DNA from: Mycobacterium simulans
GTDB lineage: Bacteria > Actinomycetota > Actinomycetes > Mycobacteriales > Mycobacteriaceae
DNA length: 64,000 nt
NCBI RefSeq assembly: GCF_900232995.1
Contig: NZ_OCVX01000003.1
Coordinates: 3,188,350-3,252,349 of the forward strand
Direction: 5' to 3'
Shown: positions 9,471 through 21,262 of the stretch, piece after piece
How positions within the stretch are numbered: the stretch's first letter is position 1
Layout: each line of letters begins with the position of its first letter
The notes under the pieces: generated by a model
Database searches by the model: none
What the model saw: the letters and a program-made list of their open reading frames with translations, nothing else
What the model was told of the DNA's origin: nothing
Program-made: the position numbers and the translations under genes

Positions 9471-12140
9471 GTGACCGCCAGCCCCCGCCCCACCGACGAC
9501 CAGCTGCCCAAGTCGTGGGATCCGGCCGCGATGGAGGGCGCGATCTACCAGAAGTGGCTGGAAGCCGGCTACTTCCCCGCGGCCCCGAGCAGTAGCAAGC
9601 CCCCTTATTCGATCGTGCTCCCCCCTCCCAACGTGACCGGCAGCCTGCACATGGGCCCCGCGCTGGAACCCACCATGATGGCCGCCCTACCCCGCCGCAA
9701 GCGCATGCAGGGCTACGAGGTGCTTTGGCAGCCGGGCACGGACCATGCTGGCATCGCCACCCAGAGCGTGGTGGAAAAGCAGCTCGCGGTCGACGGCAAG
9801 ACCAAAGAGGACTTTGGTCGGGAGTTGTTCGCCGCCTTGGTGTGGGACTGGAAGCACGAGTCCGGCGGTGCCATCGGCGGGCAGATGCGCCGCCTCGGTG
9901 ACGGAGTGGACTGGAGCCGCGACCGGTTCACCATGGACGAGGGCCTGTCGCGTGCGGTGCGGACGATCTTCAAGCGGCTCTACGATGCCGGGCTGATCTA
10001 TCAGGCCGAGCGCCTGGTCAACTGGTCACCGGTGCTGGAAACGGCGATCTCTGACCTCGAGGTCAACTATCAGGACGTCGAAGGCGAGTTGGTGTCGTTC
10101 CGGTACGGCTCGCTCGATGACTCGCAACCACACATCGTGGTCGCCACCACGCGGGTCGAGACGATGCTGGGCGACACCGCGATCGCGGTCCATCCCGACG
10201 ACGAGCGCTACCGCCACCTGGTCGGCACCAGCTTGCCTCATCCGTTTGTGGACCGGGAGCTGATCGTCGTCGCCGACGACCACGTGGACCCCGAATTCGG
10301 AACCGGCGCAGTCAAAGTCACACCCGCCCATGACCCGAACGACTTCGAAATCGGGATGCGCCACCAGTTACCGATGCCTTCGATCCTGGACACCAAGGGC
10401 CGGATCATAGACACCGGAACGCAATTCGACGGCATGGACCGCTTCGAAGCTCGGGTCGCGGTGCGCGAGGCTCTCGCGGCGCACGGCCGGGTCGTCGAGG
10501 AGAAGCGCCCCTACTTGCATAGCGTCGGACACTCCGAGCGCAGCGGCGAGCCGATCGAGCCACGGCTGTCACTGCAGTGGTGGGTCAGGGTGGAGTCGCT
10601 GGCAAAGGCCGCCGGCGATGCGGTGCGCAACGGCGACACCGTGATTCACCCCGCGAGCCTGGAACCGCGCTGGTTCGCCTGGGTCGATGACATGCACGAC
10701 TGGTGTATCTCTCGGCAGCTGTGGTGGGGGCACCGCATCCCGATTTGGTACGGGCCCAACGGCGAAAAGGTCTGTGTCGGCCCTGATGAAACGGCCCCGG
10801 AGGGTTGGGAACAGGACCCCGACGTTCTGGACACCTGGTTCTCGTCTGCGCTGTGGCCCTTCTCCACGTTGGGCTGGCCGGACAAGACCGCGGAGCTGGA
10901 AACGTTTTATCCGACAAGCGTTCTGGTCACCGGTTACGACATTCTGTTCTTCTGGGTTGCGCGGATGATGATGTTCGGCACCTTCGTCGGCGGTGACGAC
11001 GCCATTACGCTGGACGGCCGCCGGGGTCCGCAAGTGCCGTTCACCGACGTGTTCCTGCACGGGCTGATCCGCGACGAGTTCGGCCGAAAGATGAGCAAGT
11101 CCAAGGGCAACGTGATCGATCCGTTGGACTGGGTGGACAAGTTCGGAGCCGACGCATTGCGGTTCACGCTGGCCCGCGGCGCCAGCCCGGGCGGGGATTT
11201 GGCCGTCAGCGAGGATGCCGTGCGGGCGTCGCGCAATTTCGGCACCAAGCTTTTCAACGCGACCCGTTATGCGTTGATGAACGGCGCGGCTAAGGCTTCC
11301 GAGGCGCCATTACCCCCGCTAGACGAACTGACCGACGCCGATCGCTGGATTCTGGGACGGTTGGAAGAGGTTCGCGCCGAGGTTGATTCGGCGTTCGACT
11401 CCTATGAGTTCAGCCGCGCCTGCGAATCGCTCTACCACTTCGCGTGGGATGAATTCTGCGACTGGTACGTCGAGCTGGCCAAGACGCAACTTGCCGACGG
11501 GCTCGCCCACACCACGGCCGTGCTGGCCGCGGGACTCGACACGCTGCTGCGGTTGCTACACCCGGTGATCCCATTCATCACCGAGGCGCTATGGCAGGCG
11601 CTGAGTGGCCAAGAGTCCCTGGTTATCGCCGACTGGCCGCAGTCTTCGGGCATGGTGCTGCACCCGGTTGCCGCGCAACGGATTAGCGACATGCAGAAGC
11701 TGGTCACCGAGGTGCGGCGGTTCCGCAGCGATCAAGGCCTGGCGGACCGACAGAAAGTGCCGGCCCGGCTGTCCGGTGTCGACGACGCCGATCTGAGCAC
11801 TCAGGTGTCCGCCCTGACATCGCTCGCGTGGCTCACCGCACCAGGGCCGGACTTCCGCCCGTCCGTGTCACTCGAGGTGAGACTCGGCCCCAACATGAAC
11901 CACACGGTCGTCGTCGAACTCGACACCTCAGGCACCATCGACGTGGCCGCAGAGCGGCGTCGTCTCGAAAAGGACTTGGCCACAACGCAAAAGGAGCTTG
12001 CATCAACCGCAGCCAAACTGGCCAACGCGGACTTTCTAGCCAAGGCACCAGAGGCCGTCGTCGCCAAAATCCGCGACCGCCAGCGGTTGGCGCAGGAGGA
12101 AACCGACCGGATTACAGCCAGGCTGGCTGCGCTGCAATGA
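9471..12140 (+). CDS. valS: Valyl-tRNA synthetase
   Basis: The 889-residue class I synthetase charges tRNA-Val. It shows [15 protein letters not shown] (HIGH signature, about residue 48), the CP1 editing domain in the middle, [26 protein letters not shown] (KMSKS, about residue 540), an anticodon-binding domain and a C-terminal coiled-coil arm rich in charged residues. Length is normal. GTG at 9471 appears to be the first base of a leaderless message. The stop overlaps the folC start by ATGA. Confidence 0.97.
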   Translation: MTASPRPTDDQLPKSWDPAAMEGAIYQKWLEAGYFPAAPSSSKPPYSIVLPPPNVTGSLHMGPALEPTMMAALPRRKRMQGYEVLWQPGTDHAGIATQSVVEKQLAVDGKTKEDFGRELFAALVWDWKHESGGAIGGQMRRLGDGVDWSRDRFTMDEGLSRAVRTIFKRLYDAGLIYQAERLVNWSPVLETAISDLEVNYQDVEGELVSFRYGSLDDSQPHIVVATTRVETMLGDTAIAVHPDDERYRHLVGTSLPHPFVDRELIVVADDHVDPEFGTGAVKVTPAHDPNDFEIGMRHQLPMPSILDTKGRIIDTGTQFDGMDRFEARVAVREALAAHGRVVEEKRPYLHSVGHSERSGEPIEPRLSLQWWVRVESLAKAAGDAVRNGDTVIHPASLEPRWFAWVDDMHDWCISRQLWWGHRIPIWYGPNGEKVCVGPDETAPEGWEQDPDVLDTWFSSALWPFSTLGWPDKTAELETFYPTSVLVTGYDILFFWVARMMMFGTFVGGDDAITLDGRRGPQVPFTDVFLHGLIRDEFGRKMSKSKGNVIDPLDWVDKFGADALRFTLARGASPGGDLAVSEDAVRASRNFGTKLFNATRYALMNGAAKASEAPLPPLDELTDADRWILGRLEEVRAEVDSAFDSYEFSRACESLYHFAWDEFCDWYVELAKTQLADGLAHTTAVLAAGLDTLLRLLHPVIPFITEALWQALSGQESLVIADWPQSSGMVLHPVAAQRISDMQKLVTEVRRFRSDQGLADRQKVPARLSGVDDADLSTQVSALTSLAWLTAPGPDFRPSVSLEVRLGPNMNHTVVVELDTSGTIDVAAERRRLEKDLATTQKELASTAAKLANADFLAKAPEAVVAKIRDRQRLAQEETDRITARLAALQ

Positions 12141-13594
12141 ATTTCGAGGAGCCCGACAGGCCGGAACCCCATCAGGCTACCGACGTGACCCCAACCCCGG
12201 ACGAGATCGCTTCGCTATTGCAGGTCGAGCATCTGCTGGACCAGCGCTGGCCGGAGACCCGGATCGAACCGAGTCTCACCCGAATTAGTGCGCTGATGGA
12301 CCTGCTCGGTTCGCCGCAACGCAACTACCCGTCGATCCACATCGCGGGCACGAACGGCAAGACCTCGGTGGCGCGAATGGTCGACGCATTGGTGACCGCC
12401 CTGCATCAGCGCACCGGACGAACCACCAGCCCCCACCTGCAGTCGGCGGTGGAACGCATTTCGATCGACGGCAAACCGATCAGCCCCGCACAGTACGTGG
12501 CGACATACCGCGAGATCGAGCCGTTCGTGCAGATGATCGACGAGCAGTCGCAGGCTGGTGCTTTTGGAGGGGATGGCCCGCGACTGAGCAAGTTCGAGGT
12601 GCTCACCGCAATGGCGTTCGCCGCGTTCGCGGACGCCCCCGTCGACGTTGCGGTGGTCGAGGTAGGCATGGGCGGGCACTGGGACGCCACCAACGTGATC
12701 AATGCGCCGGTGGCGGTCATCACGCCGATCAGCGTTGACCACGTCGAATACCTCGGTGACGCCATCGCGCAGATCGCCGGCGAGAAGGCGGGCATCATCA
12801 CTCGTGCGCCTGACGGTGCGCCGGACACGGTCGCGGTCATCGCGCGTCAGGTGCCAGAGGCCATGGAAGTGCTGTTGGCCCAATCGGTTCGCGCTGACGC
12901 GGCGGTCGCCCGCGAGGGTTCGGAGTTCGCGGTGTTGGGCCGACAGGTGGCAGTCGGTGGGCAGGTGCTGCAATTGCAAGGCCTCGGCGGAATGTACTCC
13001 GACATTTACCTGCCGCTACACGGCGAACACCAAGCGCATAACGCGGTCGTCGCACTTGCCGCGGTCGAGGCGCTGTTCGGCGCCGGTGCCCAGCGGCAGC
13101 TCGACATCGATGCTGTCCGAGCCGGGTTTGCGGCCGTCACCAGTCCAGGACGACTGGAACGCATGCGCAGCGCGCCCACCGTGTTCATCGACGCCGCGCA
13201 CAATCCGGCCGGGGCGAACGCGCTGGCGCACGCGCTGGCCGCCGAGTTCGACTTCCGAATGCTGGTCGGTGTGCTCAGTGTGATGGCCGACAAGGACGTG
13301 GATGGAATCCTCTCCGCGCTGGAGCCGGTGTTCGATTCGGTTGTTGTGACCCACAACGGATCACCGCGTGCGTTGGATGTCGAGACACTCGCACTGGCGG
13401 CCGAGGAGCGGTTTGGCCCCGACCGGGTGATTCCCGCCGCGAACCTGCGCGATGCCATTGACGCTGCGACCGCGCTGGTCGATGATGCCGCCGCCGAGGA
13501 AGGCGATGCGTTCGCGGGCACCGGCATCGTCATCACCGGTTCGGTGGTCACCGCGGGCGCCGCCCGGACACTGTTTGGTCGTGACCCACAATGA
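12137..13594 (+). CDS. folC: Folylpolyglutamate synthase / dihydrofolate synthase
   Basis: This Mur-ligase-type enzyme adds glutamate to dihydropteroate and to folates, an essential step in one-carbon metabolism. The P-loop [13 protein letters not shown] lies near residue 73, the [13 protein letters not shown]g site near 175 and the DAAHNPAGA motif near 352. The 485 residues match the usual length. ATG at 12137 overlaps the valS stop (ATGA) and is the start; the upstream open frame is the shadow of valS. Its own stop overlaps the next gene by ATGA. Confidence 0.96.
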   Translation: MNFEEPDRPEPHQATDVTPTPDEIASLLQVEHLLDQRWPETRIEPSLTRISALMDLLGSPQRNYPSIHIAGTNGKTSVARMVDALVTALHQRTGRTTSPHLQSAVERISIDGKPISPAQYVATYREIEPFVQMIDEQSQAGAFGGDGPRLSKFEVLTAMAFAAFADAPVDVAVVEVGMGGHWDATNVINAPVAVITPISVDHVEYLGDAIAQIAGEKAGIITRAPDGAPDTVAVIARQVPEAMEVLLAQSVRADAAVAREGSEFAVLGRQVAVGGQVLQLQGLGGMYSDIYLPLHGEHQAHNAVVALAAVEALFGAGAQRQLDIDAVRAGFAAVTSPGRLERMRSAPTVFIDAAHNPAGANALAHALAAEFDFRMLVGVLSVMADKDVDGILSALEPVFDSVVVTHNGSPRALDVETLALAAEERFGPDRVIPAANLRDAIDAATALVDDAAAEEGDAFAGTGIVITGSVVTAGAARTLFGRDPQ

Positions 13595-13995
13595 CTGATC
13601 AGCCCGAACAGCCGGGCGAGTCTGCTGAACCGACGCCGCCGGTGGACCCCTGGAAGAGTTTCAGTGCGGTGATGGCCGCGACGCTGATCTTGGAGGCGAT
13701 CGTGGTGCTGCTGGCAATACCGGTAGTGGGCGCGGTAGGCGGTGGCCTGAACACGGTGTCGCTGGGGTACCTCATCGGGCTGTCAGTGGTGCTGATCCTG
13801 CTTGCCGGACTGCAGCGCAGATCCTGGGCGATTTGGGTCAACCTTGGCATGCAGCTGGTGCTCCTCGCCGGCTTCTTGGTGTATCCGGGTGTTGGCTTCA
13901 TGGGGGTGCTGTTCACCGGATTGTGGGCGCTAATTGCGTACTTCCGTGCGGAGGTCCGGCGCCGGCAGAACGGCGGCTTTTCGCCGCCGCCCTAA
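13591..13995 (+). CDS. Small conserved membrane protein (DUF4233, Rv2446c-like)
   Basis: The 134-residue protein has an acidic/Pro N-terminus and about four transmembrane segments (roughly residues 25-45, 50-70, 78-95 and 100-120), ending in a basic RRRQNGG tail. It is coupled to folC by an ATGA overlap, an arrangement conserved in mycobacteria. Function is unknown. Confidence 0.85.
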   Translation: MTDQPEQPGESAEPTPPVDPWKSFSAVMAATLILEAIVVLLAIPVVGAVGGGLNTVSLGYLIGLSVVLILLAGLQRRSWAIWVNLGMQLVLLAGFLVYPGVGFMGVLFTGLWALIAYFRAEVRRRQNGGFSPPP

Positions 13996-14160
13996 TTGTG
14001 CGGAGCAGGTTTGACCAACTGGGCGAGCCGGCCGAAGGTCGCCCGCAACTGCGGGGTTCCTATGCTGAGTTCTACGCGCGGCTCGGAGCAATTTCTTGGC
14101 CGACGGGGTCGGTCAGTTCCGGGAAGTTCGGCCTTGGTGCAGTTGGTCGGGCACCAAGGT

Positions 14161-14197
14161 TTGGGCTTGCACCCCCGGCCATTTATTGTTGGGCACC
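14161..14197 (+). promoter_or_regulatory. Candidate leaderless promoter of ndk
   Basis: TTGGGC at 14161-14166 and TATTGT at 14184-14189 are separated by 17 bases, a fair sigma-A-type pair. The ndk GTG begins eight bases after the -10, and no purine-rich ribosome site precedes it, so transcription could start at or next to the start codon. Confidence 0.45.
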
Positions 14198-14608
14198 GTG
14201 ACCGAACGGACCCTCGTATTGATCAAGCCTGACGGCGTCGAACGTCAGTTGATAGGCGAGATCATTAGCCGCATCGAGCAAAAGGGCCTCACTATCGCGG
14301 CGCTGGAGCTCAGGAAAGTCAGCGATGAGCTGGCCAGCCGTCATTACGCCGAGCACGAGGGCAAACCGTTTTTCGGATCGCTGCTGGAGTTCATCACCTC
14401 AGGATCGGTAGTGGCGGCGATCGTTGAGGGACCTCGAGCGATCGCGGCGTTTCGGCAGCTCGCCGGGGGCACCGACCCGGTGAACCAGGCCACGCCGGGC
14501 ACCATCCGGGGTGATTTCGGTCTGGAAACGCAATTCAATCTGGTGCACGGCTCCGATTCGGCCGAGTCAGCCCAGCGCGAGATCGCGCTCTGGTTTCCCG
14601 GCGTTTAG
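14198..14608 (+). CDS. ndk: Nucleoside diphosphate kinase
   Basis: The enzyme moves the gamma-phosphate of ATP to nucleoside diphosphates through a phospho-histidine. The 136-residue product opens [12 protein letters not shown] and keeps the usual fold, including [13 protein letters not shown] and the active-site His in [11 protein letters not shown] near residue 117. Length equals the mycobacterial enzyme. GTG at 14198 gives the conserved N-terminus. It lies between the folC operon and rne, as in M. tuberculosis. Confidence 0.97.
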   Translation: MTERTLVLIKPDGVERQLIGEIISRIEQKGLTIAALELRKVSDELASRHYAEHEGKPFFGSLLEFITSGSVVAAIVEGPRAIAAFRQLAGGTDPVNQATPGTIRGDFGLETQFNLVHGSDSAESAQREIALWFPGV

Positions 14609-14935
14609 CGCCGCAAACCGGGGCCCTGTGGTCGATTGCGGGGCATCCAGCTAAGGCGAGAGTGAACCCACACGGTGATGTGGGATACTGGCTGCGGGTG
14701 AACGTCGCCGGACCGGCGTCAGACACCCGAATGAAGACTTAGACAAGCGCGACCATCGCCAACCCGCGATGCGGCGCGGCATGTCGAGCCGTCATTCAGT
14801 ACGGCGCCGAGTGTGTTCTTCCTTGAGCCGCTCGGGGCGAGACCATCACAAGCTCGGGAGAAGTAACCCGGGCACATAGCGAAGCCCTCGCGTGGCCGCG
14901 TCGATAGGACGCGCCCGGGGGCTTGAGGAGAATAC
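14609..14935 (+). promoter_or_regulatory. Long leader and promoter region of rne
   Basis: These 327 bases precede rne and hold no credible open frame. An extended -10-like element, TGGGATACT, lies at 14681-14689, which would give a 5' leader of about 240 bases. Long rne leaders serve autoregulation by RNase E cleavage in other bacteria; that is an inference here. GAGGAGAA just before the GTG start is a strong ribosome site. Confidence 0.4.
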
Positions 14936-17815
14936 GTGGTAGACGATGCCCTATCTTCAGACCCAGCAAACGAGTCGACCCAGGACGACGAACTGCCGGA
15001 CCGCCGCATGCGAGTCCATCAGCTCGCCCGAGCGCTAGGTAACACCACCAGTGAGGTGCTGGAAGCGCTCAGCGAGCTCAACGTGCAGATTCGCAATGTG
15101 CACTCCGGCGTGGACCCTGAAGATGCACTCCGGGTACGTGATCTGCTATTCGCCAAGCCCTTAGAGCACATCCCGGGCATCGGCAGTCCAGCGGTTACCG
15201 CAGCCGGGGAACCCGAGTCGCGGTCGCCGGAATCCGCCGTAGAGCGGCCGCACTACATGCCGCTGTTTGTTTCTCCGCAACCGGTCGCAGCCGATGAGGA
15301 CACTGGCGACGACTCCGCCGCCGACGAGGGCGACGACTTCGGTGCAGACGACGAGCAGACCGACCGTCCGGCCAACAGGCGGCGGCGTCGTGGCCGTCGG
15401 GGACGTGGTCGCGGACGCGGTGAGCAGGGCGGACCCGACGGTCAGACCCAGGGGGATGACGACGCCGACGGCCAGGCTGACCAGCGGCCGCGAGCGGACT
15501 CCGCCGAATCCGACGGCGTCGATGGCAGCGACTCCGAAGACAATGTCTTCGGAGACAGCGGCGAGGACGAGAACGGTTCGGCGGAAGGCGGCAATCGTCG
15601 TCGCCGCCGCCGGCGGCGCCGGAAGTCGACTGCCGGCGAAGATAACGACGACGGGCCGGCGCCCGACGATCCGCCCAACACCGTTGTGCACGAACGCGCG
15701 CCGCGCGCCGGTAAGTCCGGCGACTCGGACAGCGGCGAAGGCGGTGGCACCGAGATCAAGGGCATCGACGGCTCGACTCGGCTGGAAGCCAAGCGACAGC
15801 GCCGCCGCGACGGACGCGACGCCGGACGGCGCCGCCCACCGGTGTTGAGCGAGGCCGAGTTTCTGGCCCGTCGCGAGGCCGTCGAACGGGTAATGGTGGT
15901 GCGCGACAAAGTCCGCACCGAGCCACCGCATCCGGGCGAGCGATACACCCAAATCGCCGTGCTCGAAGACGGCATCGTCGTGGAGCATTTCGTGACTTCT
16001 GCGGCCTCTGCGTCCTTGGTGGGCAACATCTACCTCGGAATCGTGCAGAACGTGCTGCCGTCGATGGAAGCGGCCTTCGTCGACATCGGACGCGGCCGTA
16101 ACGGCGTGCTTTACGCCGGTGAAGTCAATTGGGAAGCCGCTGGACTAGGCGGGGCCGACCGCAAGATCGAACAGGCCCTCAAACCCGGCGACTACGTCGT
16201 CGTCCAGGTCAGCAAGGACCCGGTCGGGCATAAAGGTGCCCGGCTGACCACGCAGGTGTCGCTCGCGGGTCGTTACCTGGTTTATGTGCCGGGTGCATCG
16301 TCGACCGGCATCAGTCGCAAGCTACCCGACACCGAACGCCAACGGCTCAAGGAGATCTTGCGCGAGGTGGTGCCCTCGGACGCGGGCGTGATCATTCGCA
16401 CCGCGTCCGAAGGGGTCAAGGAAGACGACATCCGCGCTGACGTTGCCCGGCTGCAGGAGCGCTGGAGCCAGATCGAGGCCAAGGCAGCCGAGACCAAGGA
16501 GAAGGCCGCGGGTGCCGCGGTGGCCCTCTACGAGGAACCTAACGTTCTGGTCAAGGTGATCCGTGACTTGTTCAACGAGGACTTTGCCGGACTGGTCGTC
16601 TCCGGAGACGAAGCCTGGAACACGATCAATGAATACGTGAATTCTGTTGCCCCCGACCTGGTTTCGAAGCTGACCAAGTACGAAGCCAGCACCGGGCCGG
16701 ATGGGCAGTCGGGCCCGGACGTGTTCGCGGTGCACCGCATTGACGAGCAACTGGCCAAGGCGATGGACCGCAAAGTTTGGCTGCCGTCCGGCGGAACGCT
16801 GGTGATCGACCGGACCGAAGCGATGACGGTGATCGACGTCAACACCGGCAAGTTCACCGGGTCCGGGGGCAACCTCGAGCAGACCGTAACCAAGAACAAC
16901 CTCGAGGCGGCCGAGGAAATAGTGCGACAGCTGCGGCTGCGCGATGTCGGCGGCATCGTGGTCATCGACTTCATCGATATGGTGCTGGAGTCCAACCGCG
17001 ATTTGGTGTTGCGTCGGCTGACCGAATCGCTGGCGCGGGACCGCACCCGCCATCAGGTATCCGAGGTGACGTCGCTGGGTCTGGTGCAGCTGACCCGGAA
17101 GCGATTAGGAACCGGCCTGATCGAGGCATTCTCGACCTCGTGTCCCAACTGCACCGGCCGTGGGATCTTGCTGCACGCCGACCCGGTCGATTCGGCCGCG
17201 GCGACCGGACGCAAGTCTGAATCGGGTGGTCGCCGGGGCCGACGGTCGAAAAAGAGCCGATCCGAAGAGCCCAGCGAGAAGGGCGTCGTTGCCAAGGTTC
17301 CTGCGCACGCTCCGGGCGAGCATCCGATGTTCAAGGCGATGGCCGCGGGGTCGTTGGCTGATCGTGGTGACGAGGAATCCGACATCGCCGTCAAGGAACT
17401 CGCCGAAGAGCTCGATGAGCAGACCGAAGAGCAGGTCGGCGCTGACCTCGACGAGACGGAAGACTTCGAGGACGTCGAGGACACCGAGGACACCGAGGAA
17501 GACGAGGACGAGCTCGACGACGACGAGGACCTCGATGACGCCGACGAGCTCGACGACGAGGACCTTGATGACGAGGACCTCGATCTCGACGATTCCGACG
17601 ATCAAGATTCCGACGATTCCGACGATTCAGACGATGAAGATTCCGACGACTCCGACGACGATGACTCCGGCAACGGTGAGGAAGAATTCGACGCCGACGA
17701 TGCAGCAGTTCCCGACGGCTCGAATCACCCGGTCGTTGCCGCGACGGTTGCCGAACGTCCGCGCCGGCGGCGGGCCGCCGGCAGGCCGGCCGGCCCGCCG
17801 ATCCACGCGGACTGA
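14936..17815 (+). CDS. rne: Ribonuclease E/G
   Basis: The main endoribonuclease of mycobacterial RNA processing and decay, 959 residues. The N-terminal third is acidic and Arg-rich with a disordered stretch of RRRRRGRRG type; an S1 domain starts near residue 365; the catalytic DNase-I-like domain contains VIDVNTGKFTG (about 627) and VVIDFIDM (about 677), the Mg-binding aspartates; the Zn-link CPNCTGRG is near 737. The C-terminal 100 residues before a basic tail are an extreme Asp/Glu/Ser run. Disordered arms on both sides of the core are typical of actinobacterial RNase E and may recruit degradosome partners. Confidence 0.96.
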   Translation: MVDDALSSDPANESTQDDELPDRRMRVHQLARALGNTTSEVLEALSELNVQIRNVHSGVDPEDALRVRDLLFAKPLEHIPGIGSPAVTAAGEPESRSPESAVERPHYMPLFVSPQPVAADEDTGDDSAADEGDDFGADDEQTDRPANRRRRRGRRGRGRGRGEQGGPDGQTQGDDDADGQADQRPRADSAESDGVDGSDSEDNVFGDSGEDENGSAEGGNRRRRRRRRRKSTAGEDNDDGPAPDDPPNTVVHERAPRAGKSGDSDSGEGGGTEIKGIDGSTRLEAKRQRRRDGRDAGRRRPPVLSEAEFLARREAVERVMVVRDKVRTEPPHPGERYTQIAVLEDGIVVEHFVTSAASASLVGNIYLGIVQNVLPSMEAAFVDIGRGRNGVLYAGEVNWEAAGLGGADRKIEQALKPGDYVVVQVSKDPVGHKGARLTTQVSLAGRYLVYVPGASSTGISRKLPDTERQRLKEILREVVPSDAGVIIRTASEGVKEDDIRADVARLQERWSQIEAKAAETKEKAAGAAVALYEEPNVLVKVIRDLFNEDFAGLVVSGDEAWNTINEYVNSVAPDLVSKLTKYEASTGPDGQSGPDVFAVHRIDEQLAKAMDRKVWLPSGGTLVIDRTEAMTVIDVNTGKFTGSGGNLEQTVTKNNLEAAEEIVRQLRLRDVGGIVVIDFIDMVLESNRDLVLRRLTESLARDRTRHQVSEVTSLGLVQLTRKRLGTGLIEAFSTSCPNCTGRGILLHADPVDSAAATGRKSESGGRRGRRSKKSRSEEPSEKGVVAKVPAHAPGEHPMFKAMAAGSLADRGDEESDIAVKELAEELDEQTEEQVGADLDETEDFEDVEDTEDTEEDEDELDDDEDLDDADELDDEDLDDEDLDLDDSDDQDSDDSDDSDDEDSDDSDDDDSGNGEEEFDADDAAVPDGSNHPVVAATVAERPRRRRAAGRPAGPPIHAD

Positions 17816-17995
17816 CGAGGCGCCGGTTTGACCCTGTAGCCGCTGGTCACGTACCCTTGGACAGTTGTCGTCAGGCCACCAGCCGACGACAGCGGGATGT
17901 ACGAGGCCGCGGCCCCAGACTCCCGTGACCCAGACCCACCACGCGCACGCAACCGGTGATGCGTGCCCACGACAGTAAGCAGAGGTGCACCCACG

Positions 17996-18307
17996 ATGGC
18001 GACCTACGCAATCGTCAAGACCGGCGGCAAGCAATACAAGGTTGCCGTCGGCGACGTGGTGAAGGTCGAGAAGCTCGAGTCCGAGCCTGGGGCGAAGGTG
18101 TCGTTGCCCGTCGCACTGGTCGTCGACGGCGCCAAAGTCACCACCGATGCCAAGGCCCTGGCCAAGGTCGCGGTGACCGGCGAGGTGCTCGAACACACCA
18201 AGGGCCCCAAGATCCGGATTCACAAGTTCAAGAACAAGACCGGCTACCACAAGCGCCAGGGACACCGTCAGCAATTGACGGTCCTCAAGGTCACTGGCAT
18301 CGCGTGA
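17996..18307 (+). CDS. rplU: 50S ribosomal protein L21
   Basis: The 103-residue protein begins [15 protein letters not shown] and ends with the family's [12 protein letters not shown] region, which contacts 23S rRNA. An AGAGGTG ribosome site precedes ATG 17996; the in-frame upstream ATG at 17963 is less likely. It heads the rplU-rpmA-obg group, the usual order. The 180-base interval from rne to rplU probably holds the promoter. Confidence 0.97.
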   Translation: MATYAIVKTGGKQYKVAVGDVVKVEKLESEPGAKVSLPVALVVDGAKVTTDAKALAKVAVTGEVLEHTKGPKIRIHKFKNKTGYHKRQGHRQQLTVLKVTGIA

Positions 18308-18354
18308 TGAGCCGTCAGGCGAAGAACAGACAACACTGAGCGGAGTCCACAACA

Positions 18355-18624
18355 ATGGCACACAAGAAGGGCGCTTCCAGCTCGCGCAACGGTCGTGATT
18401 CCGCCGCTCAGCGGCTGGGCGTCAAGCGGTTCGGCGGCCAGGTCGTCAAGGCCGGCGAGATCCTGGTCCGGCAGCGCGGCACCAAATTCCATCCGGGCGT
18501 TAATGTCGGGCGCGGCGGCGATGACACCTTGTTCGCCAAGGCCGCCGGTGCGGTGGAGTTCGGCGTCAAGCGCGGACGTAAGACCGTGAGCATCGTCGGT
18601 GGCGCCGGACAGGCGACCGACTGA
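18355..18624 (+). CDS. rpmA: 50S ribosomal protein L27
   Basis: The 89-residue protein starts [15 protein letters not shown] and has the [16 protein letters not shown] core. L27's N-terminal tail reaches the peptidyl-transferase centre. It lies 47 bases after rplU and upstream of obg, and starts at ATG 18355. No leader-peptide extension of the Firmicute type is present. Confidence 0.97.
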   Translation: MAHKKGASSSRNGRDSAAQRLGVKRFGGQVVKAGEILVRQRGTKFHPGVNVGRGGDDTLFAKAAGAVEFGVKRGRKTVSIVGGAGQATD

Positions 18625-18714
18625 GAGTCGCGAGCGTGCACTCACCGCGAGAATTCGAGGCAAATCTCGCACTGGCTGCACGTTCGGCGAACGCGACAGC
18701 TGAGAGGGACCTCG

Positions 18715-20154
18715 ATGCCTCGGTTCGTCGATCGGGTCGTCATCCACACGCGAGCGGGATCCGGCGGTAACGGCTGCGCGTCGGTCCATCGCGAGAAATT
18801 CAAGCCGCTGGGCGGCCCCGACGGCGGCAACGGCGGCCGCGGCGGCAGCATCGTCTTCGTCGTCGATCCGCAAGTGCACACCCTGCTGGACTTCCATTTC
18901 CGTCCGCATATCAGCGCGCCGTCGGGCAAGCAGGGGATGGGCAACAACCGCGACGGCGCCGCCGGTGCGGACTTGGAAGTCAAGGTTCCGGACGGCACCG
19001 TGGTGCTGGACGAAAACGGCCGGCTACTTGCAGACCTGGTTGGCGCGGGCACCCGGTTTGAGGCCGCCGCTGGCGGGCGCGGCGGACTGGGCAACGCCCC
19101 GCCGGCGTCACGCGCCCGCCAGGCGCCGGGCTTCGCACTGCTCGGTGAGCCGGGGCAAGCCCGTGACCTCACGCTGGAGCTCAAGACCGTCGCCGATGTC
19201 GGCCTGGTCGGATTCCCGTCGGCCGGAAAATCCTCGCTGGTGTCAGTGATTTCGGCGGCCAAGCCGAAGGTTGCCGACTATCCGTTCACCACCCTGGTCC
19301 CCAATCTTGGCGTTGTCTCGGCCGGCGAGCACGCGTTCACCGTCGCCGATGTTCCCGGTTTGATCCCGGGCGCGTCGCAGGGCCGCGGTCTGGGCCTTGA
19401 TTTCCTGCGGCACATCGAGCGTTGCGCGGTGCTGGTGCATGTCGTGGACTGCGCCACGGGTGAGCCGGGCCGCGACCCGATCTCCGACATCGACGCGCTG
19501 GAGGCAGAACTCGCGGCCTACACACCCACGCTGCAAGGGGACGCGACGCTGGGTGACCTTGCCGAGCGGCCGCGTGCCGTGGTGCTCAACAAGATTGACG
19601 TCCCTGAGGCACGTGAGCTTGCCGAGTTTGTCCGCGACGAGATCGCAGAACGTGGCTGGCCGGTGTTCTGCGTGTCGACCGTTACCCGGGAAAACCTGCA
19701 GCCCTTGATCTTCGGGCTATGGCAGATGATCTCCGAGTACAACGCCGCGCGGCCACAATCGGTGCCGCGCCGGCCGGTGCTTCGTCCGGTGCCCGTGGAC
19801 GACAGCGGATTCATGGTCCAGCCGGACGGGGAGGGCGGCTTCGTGGTAACCGGCGCCCGGCCCGAGCGGTGGATCAGACAGACCAACTTCGACAACGACG
19901 AAGCCGTCGGCTATCTCGCCGACCGCCTCGCTCGCCTGGGCGTCGAGGAGGAACTGCTACGACTCGGTGCCAAACCCGGCTGCGCGGTGACCATCGGTGA
20001 GATGACCTTCGACTGGGAGCCACAAACCCCAGCGGGGGATCACGTCGCGATGTCCGGCCGCGGCACCGATGCGCGGCTGGAACGCAACGAGCGGGTCGGT
20101 GCCGCCGAACGCAAGGCGGCCCGGCGGCAGCGCCGGGAACGCGGTGAGCACTAA
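18715..20154 (+). CDS. obg: Ribosome-associated GTPase Obg
   Basis: Obg is an essential GTPase in 50S assembly and stress signalling. The 479-residue product has the Gly-rich Obg domain (about 1-158, [12 protein letters not shown]), the G domain (G1 GFPSAGKSS about 166, G3 [10 protein letters not shown] about 213, G4 NKID about 288) and the C-terminal OCT domain (about 355-430) with a basic tail. Length equals the mycobacterial protein. Its TAA overlaps the proB ATG by one base. Confidence 0.97.
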   Translation: MPRFVDRVVIHTRAGSGGNGCASVHREKFKPLGGPDGGNGGRGGSIVFVVDPQVHTLLDFHFRPHISAPSGKQGMGNNRDGAAGADLEVKVPDGTVVLDENGRLLADLVGAGTRFEAAAGGRGGLGNAPPASRARQAPGFALLGEPGQARDLTLELKTVADVGLVGFPSAGKSSLVSVISAAKPKVADYPFTTLVPNLGVVSAGEHAFTVADVPGLIPGASQGRGLGLDFLRHIERCAVLVHVVDCATGEPGRDPISDIDALEAELAAYTPTLQGDATLGDLAERPRAVVLNKIDVPEARELAEFVRDEIAERGWPVFCVSTVTRENLQPLIFGLWQMISEYNAARPQSVPRRPVLRPVPVDDSGFMVQPDGEGGFVVTGARPERWIRQTNFDNDEAVGYLADRLARLGVEEELLRLGAKPGCAVTIGEMTFDWEPQTPAGDHVAMSGRGTDARLERNERVGAAERKAARRQRRERGEH

Positions 20155-21260
20155 TGGCCACCTCGCACCGCGAAGCCGTCCGCACCGCGCGCAGTCTCGT
20201 CGTCAAGGTCGGGACCACGGCGCTCACCACTGCGTCGGGGATGTTCGACGCCAGCCGCCTTGCCGAACTCGCCGACGCGATCGAGGCGCGGATGAAGGCG
20301 GGCTCCGACGTTGTCATCGTGTCCTCGGGTGCAATCGCCGCCGGCATCGAACCGCTCGGATTATCCCGTCGCCCAAATGATTTGGCGACCAAGCAGGCGG
20401 CGGCCAGTGTCGGCCAGGTCGCACTGGTGAATTCGTGGAGCGCGGCGTTCGCCAAGTATGGCCGAACGGTGGGCCAGGTGCTGTTGACCGCGCACGACAT
20501 TTCGATGCGAGTGCAGCACACCAACGCCCAGCGCACCCTGGACAGGCTGCGGTCGTTGCATGCGGTGGCGATCGTCAACGAGAACGACACGGTGGCCACC
20601 AACGAGATTCGCTTCGGTGACAACGACCGCCTTTCGGCATTGGTGGCCCATCTGGTGGGCGCAGATGCCCTAGTCTTGCTGTCTGACATCGACGGGCTCT
20701 ACGACTCTGATCCCCGAAAGAAGGCCGGCGCCCGGTTCATTCCCGAGGTGTCCGGGCCCGCGGATCTGGTCGATGTAATCGCCGGCCGCAGTAGCCATTT
20801 GGGTACCGGCGGAATGGCGTCGAAGATGTCGTCGGCATTGCTGGCCGCCGATGCCGGGGTGCCGGTGCTGTTAGCGCCGGCCGCCGATGCCGCGACCGCG
20901 CTCACTGACGCGTCGGTGGGCACGGTGTTCGCCGCCCGGCCCGAGCGCATGTCGGCACGACGATTCTGGGTGCGTTATGCAGCCGAGTCGGCCGGTTCGC
21001 TGACGCTCGACGCGGGCGCGGTGCGTGCTGTTGTGCGGCAGCGTCGCTCGCTGCTCCCGGCGGGTATCACGGCGGTGTCGGGCCGGTTTTACGGGGGTGA
21101 CGTCGTCGAATTGGTGGGACCGGACGCGGCCATGGTCGCCCGTGGCGTGGTTGCCTACGACGCGACCGAGCTTGCCACCATGATGGGCAGGTCCACGTCG
21201 GACTTGCCCGGCGAGCTGCGGCGGCCCGCGGTGCACGCCGACGACCTGGTGGCCGTGTAG
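20154..21260 (+). CDS. proB: Glutamate 5-kinase
   Basis: This enzyme phosphorylates glutamate in the first step of proline synthesis. The 368-residue protein has an amino-acid kinase domain ([10 protein letters not shown] at about 15, [18 protein letters not shown] at about 143, GTGGMASKM at about 222) and a C-terminal PUA domain (about 285-360). It is coupled to obg. The later gene of the pathway, proA, is about 31 kb downstream. In M. tuberculosis proB is next to nadE; here three extra genes intervene. Confidence 0.96.
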   Translation: MATSHREAVRTARSLVVKVGTTALTTASGMFDASRLAELADAIEARMKAGSDVVIVSSGAIAAGIEPLGLSRRPNDLATKQAAASVGQVALVNSWSAAFAKYGRTVGQVLLTAHDISMRVQHTNAQRTLDRLRSLHAVAIVNENDTVATNEIRFGDNDRLSALVAHLVGADALVLLSDIDGLYDSDPRKKAGARFIPEVSGPADLVDVIAGRSSHLGTGGMASKMSSALLAADAGVPVLLAPAADAATALTDASVGTVFAARPERMSARRFWVRYAAESAGSLTLDAGAVRAVVRQRRSLLPAGITAVSGRFYGGDVVELVGPDAAMVARGVVAYDATELATMMGRSTSDLPGELRRPAVHADDLVAV

Positions 21261-21262
21261 TG

